Source: Bolinopsis microptera
Taxonomy: Eukaryota > Ctenophora > Tentaculata > Lobata > Bolinopsidae
DNA length: 64,000 bases
NCBI RefSeq assembly: GCF_026151205.1
Contig: NC_087084.1
Span: forward strand, 15,146,322 to 15,210,321
Direction: 5' to 3'
A program made the translations under genes and the position numbers. The notes below the pieces were generated by a model. It had not been told where the DNA came from. It saw nothing but the letters and a program-made list of their open reading frames with translations, and searched no databases. Every line of letters starts with the position of its first letter. Positions within the stretch are counted from its first letter, which is position 1. This document shows, piece after piece, positions 1-10,675 of the stretch.

Positions 1-190
1 AGCCAAAGCTGTTGATAGGCAATATAAACATTACCATCTTGAGGATGAACTGATCAATCTTTACTGGTTGGATAATGGATATAGAGAAGAGGATTGAATT
101 CAAAATCTCACTACAAAATCTCACAAATCCATACTAGGATTGGCTCCAACTTATCTGCAAGATATGTCGGATTTATGTTTGGTGTAGGTA
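1..190 (+). pseudogene. Non-LTR retrotransposon RT C-terminal remnant
   Basis: Translating across frameshifts gives a leucine-rich stretch followed by a segment like KSILGLAPTYLQDM. This resembles the post-RT C-terminal region of CR1/jockey-type ORF2 proteins, whose usual pattern is a WLP..YRIEFK block and then a Y.C..GLAP.YL block. The frame breaks near position 98 and a stop follows, so it is a dead fragment that enters from outside the window. The assignment rests on pattern recognition only. Confidence 0.45.
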
Positions 191-1179
191 GCCTCTCTGT
201 AGTAGCTTCTAAGACGTACAATCAATTTGCTAATTCTTTGAAATCATTAAAGCTCTTCTAAAAACTTTGTCGAAAAACTATTCAAGTCATATTTGGTGAA
301 AGACCTTCAATTTAAAAAATATAACCTCATCGAATATTTTGAAATGGCCACAACCCATTTAAATATTTTAGTTCCTCTTATTCCGTCACATCTTACTATA
401 CATTTCTAACAGAGTAATCGTATAGTATCAATTAAACCAATTCAGTATCAACAAACCACGATAAACTATGTAGAAGATAAGAGGTATGTCACAAATAGAG
501 CCGACTCTAGAGAAAAAAGCATATGATAAAAACGATAGGAAATAGTATGAATGGGTACTCCACATCAAAGAGAATACATGAAAACATAGTTAGTAATCAA
601 ATTACACATTAAAAAGATAACCAAATAGGGTGAAAAGGAGCTTCGAAATGCGACGATAACACTAAAAAACAACCTAAATATTATTGTGAAAATATGACAT
701 TATTTGGTTTAGCGCTCGATTTTCATACCACGGTGTAAATATTCGAAAATATGCGCGGCGCACCTAAAATTTTGGTTCCATTAAACATGAATTTTTTGGT
801 CAAAATTATATTAAATATACTTTAATTAATTGTTATTACAAGATATAAGTTTAAAAATTTTCAAAATATAGCATATAAGTACCAAAAATAAATTGCGCGC
901 AAAAAAGTCAAAATTTTTACCACTTTTTTGGATTTTTACCTCAGAACAAATAGAGGGATTTGTTTTATTTTTACACAATCTTGTGCGGCTGTCTTTTAGC
1001 TATCTTCATGCAAGTTTTGCCGACATACCAACAAAATTAACTTGCTCAAAATATCAAAAAACATGGTTTTTTTGGCCTATTTTTGGCCCAAAAATCGGTT
1101 TTTTGCAATTTTACCCCAGAACAATCAGTCCAATCATTTTAAAACCACTTTCAATCGATTCTACGGTCAAAAATACGTC
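191..1179. other. AT-rich stretch without recognisable gene
   Basis: No coding pattern, splice-consistent exon or clear repeat unit is visible. An open frame from 893 runs through low-complexity AT-rich sequence and only becomes protein-like after about 1180. It is probably old transposon sequence. Confidence 0.4.
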
Positions 1180-1492
1180 TAGTAAGGTGTATCTGGGGTC
1201 CCTAGCGTATCGAGCAGACAATGCCCGTAAGAGCCTCTACTACAGGGGGAGCCACGCACGGGTCATACAACGTATGACAAGTGCACGTCACGCTAATTTG
1301 TACACCTCTACGAAAATTTGGAATGACCTCAGCCCCTATGTATTCGAAATATGTGATGCTAATGAAGATGGGATAATAATCCCGGGTTCTTCCAAGAATT
1401 CAGACTTGTCAGCCTCGTCAGGTATTATTAAATCTAACCTTAAAAAGCACTTGCTATCCCTCCAAAATCGAGATGACCCTAATACATGGTAA
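1180..1492 (+). pseudogene. C-terminal tail of a retrotransposon ORF2
   Basis: The last 70 or so codons read like the extreme C-terminus of a non-LTR ORF2. A TKIWNDLSP motif (compare the common kxWNxLP motif) is followed about 45 residues later by a basic IKSNLKKHLLSL segment and a stop at 1490-1492. About 330 bp downstream is an AT-rich run containing TTTATTTATTATTG, as often seen at CR1/L2 3' ends. The upstream part contains a fragment of the short MITE family at 1243-1280, so the frame is not ancestral there. Everything N-terminal of the tail is missing. Confidence 0.5.
1243..1280 (+). mobile_element. Partial copy of short hairpin MITE family
   Basis: The stretch CAGGGGGAGCC followed by CAACGTATGACAA matches one end of the complete elements at 2574-2679 and 3593-3675. 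The central GC palindrome is shortened and the other terminus is not recognisable, so it is a degraded copy inside a retroelement remnant. Confidence 0.55.
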
Positions 1493-2018
1493 CTACTTTA
1501 TATTATATCTCAAATTCTAAATCCGGTACGGCTCTGCACACATGATATCTCTCTCTGCCATGAAACATGGCTAACCTTTTAAACTATGATTTAAAACCTA
1601 AACATAAACTAAAACTCAACTGGGCTCTCCTATGTCACCAAACTAAACCAATAAGTAATTTTAGATTATTATATTTTTCTATATTTCAATTTGTATAACA
1701 AGTATATTGACGTAGTGGATGGTTGAGGGGGTTTCAAGCACAGGTCACTCTCAAATCCTAAAAATAAGTAGTGGCCTTCGGCACTTGAAACCTTTTCAAA
1801 CCTCCCCTGATTTATTTATTATTGATATTGTTTGATTGTGCCGTAAAAATAAATATTTGTTTTATTAATATTTGTTTTATTAATTACTACATATGCAACA
1901 TACCCATTGTAAAAAAGTGACGTATATTCGTATACGCTACAAAAGCCGCGCGCTAAGTTACAAATTGTAAAATCGCAGTTTTAGAGGGTTCCAATATATA
2001 CTAGGTATAGTACTAGTA

Positions 2019-2160
2019 GTGCGCCATCGACAGTGACCCGCGCGTGCCGACTGTAGGATGGTTTTTTAGCGCTAATTTCGGCCAGCACAAAATTCTTGAA
2101 ACAAATGCATATTGAGTAACCTTCCCTTGATCCAATTTTAACAAAAATTGGTTAGCTTAC
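2019..2160 (+). repeat. Dispersed repeat (GTGCGCCAT family), copy 1
   Basis: It begins GTGCGCCATCGACAGT and continues through TTTTTTAGCGCTAATTTCGG and GCCAGCACAAAATTCTTG. Related copies lie at 2808-2905 and 54354-54468 in the same orientation. No coding capacity is visible. Confidence 0.6.
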
Positions 2161-2573
2161 TGATAGACTTACAAGGAAAGTGTCCGAAAAATTTAAAGCA
2201 TATCCAACCATCAGACATTATGTCATTATGTTACAGCTGAAAGCAGCGTATTTTGCCCCATTTTGATAACTATGTCAACTCCGATATCCACCAAATTTTT
2301 CGGACAGTTGTGAAAGCCCTATTGAAAGGTCATACCATGATCATAAGGGCCGTACACTCTGTACAACGACTATTACACCTCATCAAGCTCCCGTCTTGAA
2401 CCGCTTCCGGCCATTTATATTTAAATAGTTTTAGAAATTAACCCTTACTAACTCCGTAGTACCACACCCACCTATTATATTTGAAAACATGCATTGTCAT
2501 ATGTCGTATGAAAGTATGATCAACTCTCTCTACAGTACAACTACAAACAAACCGCGATCAGTGCCCTCCACCC

Positions 2574-2679
2574 TTGTCATACGTTGTATGACCCGCCGCG
2601 CACGAAGTGCGCGGCTCCCCCTGTATCGTCGAAGACGATACTATAGTGAAGCGACAGTGGGGGTCACCACGTGATACAA
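2574..2679 (-). mobile_element. Short MITE with GC hairpin and perfect 8-bp TSD
   Basis: A 106-bp element bounded by TTGTCATACGTTG and a right end of CACGTGATACAA. It is flanked by the identical 8-mer CTCCACCC at 2566-2573 and 2680-2687. Inside is a near-perfect hairpin, GCCGCGCACGAAGTGCGCGG. The same family in the opposite orientation is at 3593-3675 with its own different 8-bp duplication, which shows that these are real insertion boundaries. An 8-bp target duplication points to hAT-like mobilisation, although the ends are not a classical hAT TIR. Confidence 0.8.
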
Positions 2680-2807
2680 CTCCACCCCTAATAAGCTTAG
2701 TATTACTTGCGGGGCTAACTTAATTATAATTCATTTCACCTAGCCATGATTCTACGCGTACTGCGTGACGCGCGCTACTGCAAGCGAGAGGGCTCTGGTT
2801 ATAGGCG

Positions 2808-2905
2808 GTGCGCCATCGACAGTAAGACGCGCGCGCTGACCATTGAATGGTTTTTTAGCTCTTATTTCGGCCAGCACATTATTTTGGAAACAATCGAAAA
2901 GTTAT
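2808..2905 (+). repeat. Dispersed repeat (GTGCGCCAT family), copy 2
   Basis: It matches copies at 2019 and 54354 through GTGCGCCATCGACAGT and ATTTCGGCCAGCAC, with substitutions. Flanking sequence differs. Confidence 0.55.
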
Positions 2906-3479
2906 AATACTTCCCATATAACAATTTTGTTGAAATTTGGTCAGCTTACGTAAACACTTATGTTCTACTGAACCTAATTTAGTTTGAGCAATTTTGATGG
3001 TCAGAATTCGAGTTATCAACGAATTTATACCTATTTTGTCATTTTGAGACCTCTTCATCAAGACCAATCTCTCCCAACTAAATTAGGTTCGGTAGGTAAG
3101 TATGATTGGAAGGTTCTGACAAATTTTCAGCATGATTCATGATCAGGAAGCGAAGATATGACAGAATAATACGACAAAAATCAACGAATTTCGTCAAATT
3201 ACGCGACTTTTACACCTAATTTTGCTGGCTAAAGCCGCGCACCATCAAATATGGCACTTAGGCAAAACTCACTGAACATTCCAAAAAGGTATACAAAATT
3301 TGGTACTGTGAAAATTCTCACAGTCTCTAAAAACAATGGTACAAAAATTTTGAAAATCCGAGCAAGTTTATTTTTATCGTGCACTCCCTACTGGTTAGAG
3401 CAAATGATTCATGTACCAACGCTACATGATATACCATACAGAAATGAAAGAGAAAGCAACGAGGGAAAAAAGTGAGCCA

Positions 3480-3772
3480 TTTTATGTTGCATTAGTGATA
3501 CAAAACCATTAATTAAACCATTTACCACCGGCTGATTTTTTAAAAATTTGTTTATTGGCTTCGTCAGAATTTTTTCGGCATTATAGTTGTACTTGTATCA
3601 CGTTGCGACCCCCACGGTCGTTTCACAGGGGGAGCCGCGCACTTCGTGCGCGGCGGGTCATACAACGTATGACAAAGTTGTACCGAGAAAACCAGTCCCG
3701 TAACTCTTACCGTTTTTTAATTATAACCGCTCGGAAATTATGTCGCATTAGTGCACAGGTTGTAGGTTTATA
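3480..3772 (+). repeat. Dispersed repeat interrupted by a MITE
   Basis: This stretch (CCATTAATTAAACCA, then CCAGTCCCGTAACTCTTACC, then CCGCTCGGAAATTA) recurs in part at 4425-4515 on the same strand. It also recurs inverted at about 15450-15640. Those two paralogues lack the 83-bp MITE at 3593-3675, so they serve as approximate empty sites. Confidence 0.7.
3593..3675 (+). mobile_element. Short MITE with GC hairpin and perfect 8-bp TSD
   Basis: An 83-bp element beginning TTGTATCACGTTG and ending CAACGTATGACAA, with the hairpin GCCGCGCACTTCGTGCGCGG inside. The 8-mer AGTTGTAC is duplicated exactly at 3585-3592 and 3676-3683. It is inverted relative to the copy at 2574-2679 and lies inside a dispersed repeat. 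Confidence 0.85.
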
Positions 3773-4069
3773 ACCTACCACACAGGGGGGCTGGAACAAG
3801 GTTTTCGATCAAACGCTGCCATTTGTAGTCAAACGTCGCCAACAGTTGCTCTCGTCCAATTAAATCGCTGCATTTTGCCTGCCATTATGCATAATTGAAT
3901 TACATATATTCGTATGCAAAGCTTGGCTTTCATAAACCTGGTTTTAGCTCCCCCTGTGACCAGGACGCGCGCTGAGTTGGACTCGTCGACAGTCCTGTTT
4001 GTAATATTTGGAACAAATATTTTACGAGTAATGAGTATCACCCGTTAATGCACAGGAGGACCAAAGTGC

Positions 4070-4205
4070 AAAGAAACTGCTGCTAACTGATACTAACTGC
4101 TGCTAACTGCTGCTTACTGCTACTAACTGCTACTAACTGCTACTAACTGCTGCAAACGGCGCGCGCAATGCTTGCGCGCGATTGCAGCAGTTAGTAGCAG
4201 TTGAA
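4070..4205. repeat. TAACTGCTGC tandem array ending in a GC palindrome
   Basis: About eight 10-bp units of the type TAACTGCTGC or TAACTGCTAC run from 4078 to 4155. They are followed by the palindrome GCGCGCAATGCTTGCGCGCG (within 4159-4182) and then by the reverse complement of the unit (GCAGCAGTTAGTAGCAGTT). The block can therefore fold into one long hairpin. Confidence 0.7.
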
Positions 4206-4224
4206 AGTGCAAAATTAATATATA

Positions 4225-4405
4225 TGTATATAGGTTTATTAGTTTTATAGAAATTTAAAAGTTCTATAGAAATTTATTATATATGGATTATAAGTGAAAT
4301 ACAATTTTGTTTGTGTGTTTTGTGTTCGTTATGCATCTTTATACCTATTTTAGAAGAGATTTTTATAAAATGTTAGAAGTGCAGTAGGGTCAGTTTTATT
4401 CATTC
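4225..4405 (+). repeat. Dispersed repeat pair, copy at 4.2 kb
   Basis: It runs from TAGGTTTATTAGTTTTATAG to GAGATTTTTATAAAATGTTA. A close direct copy lies at 31262-31425 with a short internal deletion. It is AT-rich and has no coding capacity. Confidence 0.7.
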
Positions 4406-4527
4406 ATTCAGCTTTCTTTTTCATTTAGCTTCATCAGAGTTTTCTTGGCACTATACCGAAAAAAACCAGTCCCGTAACTTTATCGTTTTCTTGATAAAGC
4501 CGCAGTAGTAATGTATGTGCTGATTTG

Positions 4528-4710
4528 GCTGCAAAAAATATCTATTCTGCACAGTTGTCACGTGGTGTAAAAGAGAGCCTCTGATTGGTCATTAAGACAG
4601 TGTCACGTGATTTATATTGCTGCAAAAAATATCTATTCTACACAGTTGTCACGTGGTGTAAAAGAGAGCCTCTGATTGGTCATTAAGGCAGTGTCACGTG
4701 ATTTATATTC
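4528..4710. repeat. Tandem duplication of a 91-bp CCAAT/E-box unit
   Basis: Two 91-bp units (4528-4618 and 4619-4709) differ at about two positions. Each holds GTCACGTGG, a CCAAT box on the minus strand (TGATTGGTCA) and GTCACGTGAT. A further GTCACGTGATC lies at 4742-4752, just before the GT-rich block. The combination is promoter-like, but no gene start follows. Confidence 0.75.
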
Positions 4711-4796
4711 GTTTTTGTGAATCTGGTTGACTAGTTGGCGGTGTCACGTGATCACAGGTAGTCGACCACAGGTGATCGAACTACAGATTACCATTT

Positions 4797-7700
4797 TGGG
4801 TAGTGGGTTTGTGTGTGTTGGTTGGAGTTAGCGTACTGTTTATGTTGGTGGTGTGTTGTATGTGGTGTTCTTGGGTGTGTGTGTGTGGCTATTGGTGGTT
4901 AATTTATGGGTTTGTGGGTGTTGTTTTTTGTGTAGGGTGTTGGGTTGTAGTTTTGTGTTGGTGTTTGTCGATGGTAGTGGGTCTGTTGTTAGTGGTAGGG
5001 GTGCGGGGGTGGTGGTTTTCGCGTTGTTGTAATGTGTGTGTAGGTTGTTGTTGGTGTGTTATGGGTTGGTGGTGGGTTGTATGTTGTGGGGGGTTTCTAT
5101 GGGTTGTTGTGGGCTGTGTTGGGTTTTGTTGTGTTTAATTAGTAGGTGGTTTGGTAGGTGTAATGGGGGTTGGTGTGGGGTGTTTGGGGCTGCATATGTG
5201 TTTGTTTTTTTTTTTTGTTTGGTGTGTATGGTTTATGTTGGGGTTTTTTGTGTTTTAGGGTGGGGGTTTGTGGTGTAGTTATAGGTTTGTGTGTGGTAAC
5301 GGTACTTGTTTGTTGTTTTTGTTGTTTTAGGATTTGGGTTGGTGTGTGTGTGTGGTTAGTGTGGTGGTGTATGTTTGGTCAATTTGGTGTATAAAAAATT
5401 TCAATGGTTTGTGTAGGCTTGTGGTAAGTATTTGGTGTTATGTGGAATTGTTTTGTGTTGTTGTGTTGTTGTGTTGTGTTGTGTTTTTGTGTAATGTTGG
5501 TAGTGTAGGTAGGTGTAATGTTGGGGGTTGTGGTGTGTAATTATGGGTAAGTAGTTGGGTGGTTAGGGTTGTTGGGTGGTGGTGGTTTTAAGTAATTGTG
5601 GTTGGTAGGGTGGGGTGTTGGGGTTAGGGGGTTGTTATGGTGGTGTGTTTGGGGTGGTAGGTGGGTGTTTTTTCGTGGGTGGTTTTGTTTTAGGGTTTGG
5701 GTGTTCTGGGGTCTTTGTGTGTGTTTGTTGTGTAGTTGTTGTTATGTTGTTTGTGTAGTGTTTGTGGGTGTGGTGTTTGTAGGGGTGTTATATGGTGTGG
5801 TTGGGTTATTAATTGTTGGTTTGCTTGTTTGTTGTGGTTAGTTGTGGTGGTTGGTTGGGGTCGCGGGTGTTGTGTTGGTGTGTTTTGGTTGTGGTTTGTT
5901 GTCTTTTGCGGGGTTTGTTCGGGGTTTAGTTACCCTGGTGGGGTGGTGTTTAGGGTTGCTGGTAGCTTGGGTAGGTGTGTGTGGGTTAGTGTAAGGTTTT
6001 GTTTTGTGGGTTAATTTAGGGTAGTGTGTTTGGTTGGTTAGTATATGTAGTGGGTTGTTTGGTGTATGTTTGTGTGGGTGTATAGGTTGGAGTTGTGGTT
6101 TGTGTCGGTTTTATATTAGGTTGTGTTTTTTGTTGGTTTGGTTAATGTGTTGTTTGGTGGTTGGGGTTTTGGTATCTGTGGTGGTTAGGCTTTGTTTGGT
6201 GGGTTAGTCAGGTAGAGTTTTTGTGTGTCTAATGTTTATGTGTCTGGGTGGTTAGTTGGGGGGTTGGGTGTTGTTGTGTCGTTGGGGGTGTGTGTGGTTT
6301 AGTGGTCTGGTGTGTTGGTTGGTATTGTGGGTTTCGTGTGCTTTTGTATTGGAGTTGGTGTTGTTGGTGGTTGTTGTGTATGTGGTTGTTTGTGGGGGTT
6401 GGGGTGTTCTGTAAGTGTTTTTTGTTGTTTTGTGTCCGCTTACTGCTTGTGTTTTATTCGGTGGTGTGTGTTTTGATGGGTAGGGTTATGTTTGTTGTTG
6501 TTAAGAGTTTTGTGTAATGCGTCTGTGTTTTTGTTGGGTGGTCGGTGGGTATTTGTTGGGTTTGGGCTAGTGTTGGTTGTAGGTAGTGGTGTGTGTTGTG
6601 GGTAGGTTTTTTAGGGTTTTAGGTACGGTTTATTATTCGCTGCGTTTTTATGCGTGTGTTGTGTGGATGTGGTTTGGGTTGTGGGTAAGCTCGTGTGGGT
6701 TAGGTTTCGGTTTGGTTGGTATTGGGTCTTTGTTGTGGTGTGTGGTGTTGGTGGTGTTGGTGTAGTTGGTGGTTGTGTGTGGCTGGGTGTTGGTGTGGTT
6801 TTGGCGTTTTTGGCTGCGTTGTGTGTGGTGTTGTTGGTGTGGTTGTGGTTGTTGTGTAAGTGTTTTGTTTGGTTGTGTCTGTGGTTGGGTGTAGTGGGAC
6901 TTGCTTGTTAATTGGCTTGTGGGTTTGGTTGTGTGGTAGGGTGGGTGTGGTTGGTTTGTTCGTGTGTATGTGTTTATCGGTTGCGTTGTTTTGGTTTTTT
7001 TTTTTTTTTTTTGTGGGGTGGTTGTATTATTGGGTTTAGGCGGTGTGTGGGTGTGTTGTTGTGGGCTGAGGTTGGTAGTTGTTAGTCTGTATGGGTGGGG
7101 GGTGGTTATAAGTGGTGCTGCTGTATTGTTTCTGTAGGGGTATGTTGCTGGTTCTGGTGTTAGTTTGTGTGGTATGGGTATGTTTTAGTGTATGTGTTTA
7201 GGGTTACTGGTTGTTGTGTGGGTTGTTTGTTGTGTGTTGTTAGGTTTGTTTTGTGGGGGGGAGTTTTAGTGAGGTGTGGTTGTTGGTTTGTTGTGTTTTG
7301 GTGTTTAGTTGTGTTGGGTTAAGGTATTGTGGGTTTGTGTTAAGGGGTTAGTGTTGTGTGTCGGTGTTTGTGGTTGGCCTGTGTTAGTTGTTAGGTAGTG
7401 GTTGTTTTGTTGTTTATTGTGCGTGTTGGGGTAGTTTATAGTGGTGGTGGTTGTGTGTGTTTTGTGTCTGTTTTGTTTGTGAGGGTGTTGGTGTTCTAGT
7501 TAGGTGTGTGTGTGTGTACGTGGTGTTAATGGTTGGTGTGCTCTGTGGTATGGTAGTGTTTGCTGTTTGTTGTAGTATAGTGTTTAGTTTTGTCTTTGTA
7601 GTATTGTTTTGGTGTGTGTTTGTTTATGTGGTGTAGTGGTGTGGGGGGTTGGTTTAGGTATTGTGGGTGTGGTTGGTTGTGTGTGGTGGTGTTATTTAGT

Positions 7701-9545
7701 TTTTAAGTTGTGGGTGTGGTGTTTTGGGAGTTGTGTCTTGTCTGTGTGGGGTGTGTTTGTTGTCGCTGTGTGTAGGTGTTTGGTTGTTTTTGTGTGTGTG
7801 GTGTTGTGTGTGTTGTTGTGTGATGGTGGTAATTTTAATTGTTGTGGTGGGTAGTGGTTGTGCTTTGTGTGTTCGGGCCCTGTTGTAGTAGGGTGTTTGT
7901 TATTTGGTGGTTTGTATGGGTGGTTGGTTGTGGGGTGTTGTGGGGGTTGTAGGGTGTGGTTGTGTGGTGTTGTGTGGTGTTTTGTGGGTGTTGGGGTATT
8001 TGGTTTTTGGTGGGTGTGTGGGTTGGTTGTTTTTGGTTTTTAAGGCTTGTGTGGGGCGTTTTTTGTGTAGTTGGGTAGTGGTTAGGTAGTTGTGTTTGTG
8101 TTTGTTGGGTGTTGGGGGTGGTATTTAGTAGTGGTTTGTTGGTGTGTTTTTGTGTTGTGCTGGTTGGGGTGTAATGTTGTTTGTGTGGTGTGTGTTTGTT
8201 GTGCTGGTTTTTTAGTATGTTGTGTTTGGTTTGTTTAGGTGGTGTGTTGTTTGGTTGTGGTGGGTTGTTAAGTGGTAGGTTTGTTTATGGGTGTGGTGTT
8301 TTTTGGGGGTTAGTTGGTTGTGGTTTTGGTGGTGGTGTGATGTGGGGTGTTGGTAAGGTTAGTGTTGGTTTTCAGGGTTAAGGGTTGTATAGGTGTTTGG
8401 GGATTTGTTAGTTTTGTGTGTATGTAATGTCGTTTTGCGTGGTGTGGTGTGGTATGGTTTGTTGATGGGGTGTTGGTAGTGTGGTTTATGGTTTGGTTGC
8501 GGGTATTTGTGTTGTTGTGTTGTGCTTTGTGTGTGGTTGTAGGTATGTGGGTGTTGTTTAGTGGTTGGGGGTTGGTAGGGTGGGTATTTTTGTACTTCTT
8601 GCTCATATTGGCGTGGCTTTTGGTAAGTGGGTTTGTGTATGGTTGTAGTTGTGGTAGTGGGTGCTGTTGTTGGTGTTTTGTGGTGGGGTGTGTGGTATTA
8701 TGCTATTTGTTTGTATTGGTTTTGTGGGGTGGTTGGGTTTATTTGTTTGTTCGTTGTGCTGTGTGTGGTGGTGTTGGTTAATGGGTTGTGTGTGTTTGGT
8801 TGTGGTAGGCTGTAGTTATGTGGTTGGTTGGTTGTTTTGTGTGGTGTTGTGGTAGTGTTTGTTGTTGGGTATAGGTGCTTGTGTGTGGTTGTGTTTTTGG
8901 TGCCCCTATGTGGTATTTGGTTGTAATGTGTGACTGTTGTGTTTTGGTAGGTGTGTCTGGTTGTGGGTTTGCGTTTGTGTATGGGTGCGTTGTGGTGTTG
9001 ATAGTGTGTGTGTGTGTTTGGTTTAGGTGGGGGCCTTGGGTAGTGTGTAGGCCTTGGTTGTGTGTAGGTTAAGTTGTTGTTTTTGTTGTCTTGTTTGTGT
9101 GTAGGTTGTAATTTGTTTGGGGTGATGGTTTGTGGTTTGGGTGGGGTTTTGTAGTTTAGTTGTGTGTGGTAGTTTGTGGTTGTGTAGGTGTTTTGCGTGT
9201 TGTAGTTTCTTGTGTTTGTTGTTGGCTAGGCCCGTGTTGTTTTGTTAGTGTTTAGGTCTTTGTTGTTGTTAATGTTGTGTTTAGGTCCTTGGGGTGTGAT
9301 GTTGTGGGGGTTGTGTTGGTTGGGTGTTTGGTATTGGGTGTGTGTTGTAGTTGTTAGGTTTGGTAGGTGTTGGTGTGTTCGGTGTGTGTTGTTGTTGTAG
9401 GTGTTGACTCTTGTAGGGTGCTTGTTTGTTTAGGGTTTGTTGGTTGTTTTAGTTGGAGTACTTGTGTTGGTGTTAGGTTTGGTGTTGTATGTTTTCTTGG
9501 TATTGTTAGTAGTTGGTTTGTTTGTGGTAGGATGGGGGTAGTAAT
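4797..9545. repeat. 4.7-kb G/T-only-biased low-complexity block
   Basis: On the + strand the sequence is almost entirely G and T; the 60 bases from 5041 to 5100 hold one C and four A. No fixed repeat period is visible: short words such as TGTGTTG, GGTGTG and GGGTTGTTG recur irregularly. The start after 4796 and the end near 9545 are sharp, with ordinary AT-rich sequence beyond. Open frames here encode only Val/Cys/Gly/Trp/Leu-rich strings and are composition artefacts. G-runs give quadruplex potential on one strand only. Confidence 0.9.
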
Positions 9546-10258
9546 AAAAATACGCTTTAAAAAAATTGTAAAAATAAAACACATTTTTAGTTAGAACACG
9601 GGTTTCGCCGCGGGTCAAAAAAGTTTAGTTTACTTTTACAATACGTGTCGGTTCTGAAAAATAATTATAAATTTTTTTAACCAAAATAAAATTTTTTTAA
9701 GGGGGTCTGACATGGTTCAATGAATTTTTTTTATTAAATACTTTTCAAATTTTACAGAGTACAGCAATAGATGAATATAAAATAGAATCGTTCAAAATAT
9801 CGCCCCCATCTGTAAAATATGATGGGCACCCAAACACGGTAAACACATAGTGAACTATGTCCGCAGTAACTTGGACCCATTACATCGAATTAATCTAAAT
9901 CCAAAAATTTATGAAAAACTATTTAATAACAAACAAATCCATGGTGAATAACTGTGGATATAGAGTCAAAATTGGTATTTCAATACGTCAAATTCCAGAT
10001 ACATTAGATACAGGTCTGAAATGGTCATTAATGTGTGAGAAGGTGTGCGGGTGAAGTGTGATATGATGTTGAAAGTATAGGAAGGTAGATTAAAAAAATT
10101 AATAAAACAAAAATAATAATTATATGGGGAGCAAAGAGACTAGGCTAGACTGTTGTTTCACTATCCAATAAACATTTCCAGAGATGCTTAGTGACCTCAG
10201 CTTTGAAAAGACTAGTAGACACAATCTGTCTTACCTGTAAAGGGAGTCCATTCCACAG
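9546..10258. other. AT-rich spacer
   Basis: No gene, tandem repeat or terminal inverted repeat is recognised between the GT-rich block and the composite element at 10.26 kb. Confidence 0.4.
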
Positions 10259-10349
10259 TATATGGGGGGGGGGGGGGGGGGGGGTGTCATGTCCGTCTAT
10301 GTCCGCCTATGTCCTGTCCTTTTTGGATTCTATGAGACAACGGACGTGT

Positions 10350-10552
10350 TTTTTTGGACATTGGCGGACACGGACGGACATTGGCGGACTCGGACGGACA
10401 TTGGCGGACATTGGCGGACACGGACGGACATTGGCGGACTCGGACGGACATTGGCGGACTCGGAGGCGGGACATTTGCGGACCCAGACGGACATTGGCGG
10501 ACTCGTACGGACATTGGTGGACATTAGTGGACATTGGTGGACATTAGCGGAC
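10350..10552. repeat. GGACATTGGC minisatellite
   Basis: Roughly ten-base units of the form GGACATTGGC, GGACTCGGAC and GGACACGGAC alternate. They are the complement of the TGTCCGCCTA units at the right end (15176-15283). The dominant spacing is ten bases, combined into 20- and 30-base super-units. Confidence 0.8.
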
Positions 10553-10675
10553 AAACATTTTGAGAATTTTTCGCAACTTCTATGTATTATAATTTTGTAC
10601 AAAACAAACGACTTATTAATCACACTAAAGCTATTAATAGCTTTAACTTATTATATCAAATTATATAGGGACCCA

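Noticed and set aside
4797-9545. One-strand cytosine deamination (RIP- or APOBEC-like) as the cause of the GT bias
   Set aside because: Deamination of C would not remove A. Here both A and C are scarce on the same strand, and no residual gene is recognisable.
4803-9618. About 25 open frames of 60-118 codons in the GT-rich block
   Set aside because: All encode only Val/Cys/Gly/Trp/Leu (or Thr/Asn/Pro/His on the other strand) as forced by G/T composition. None has a domain, and frames overlap freely.
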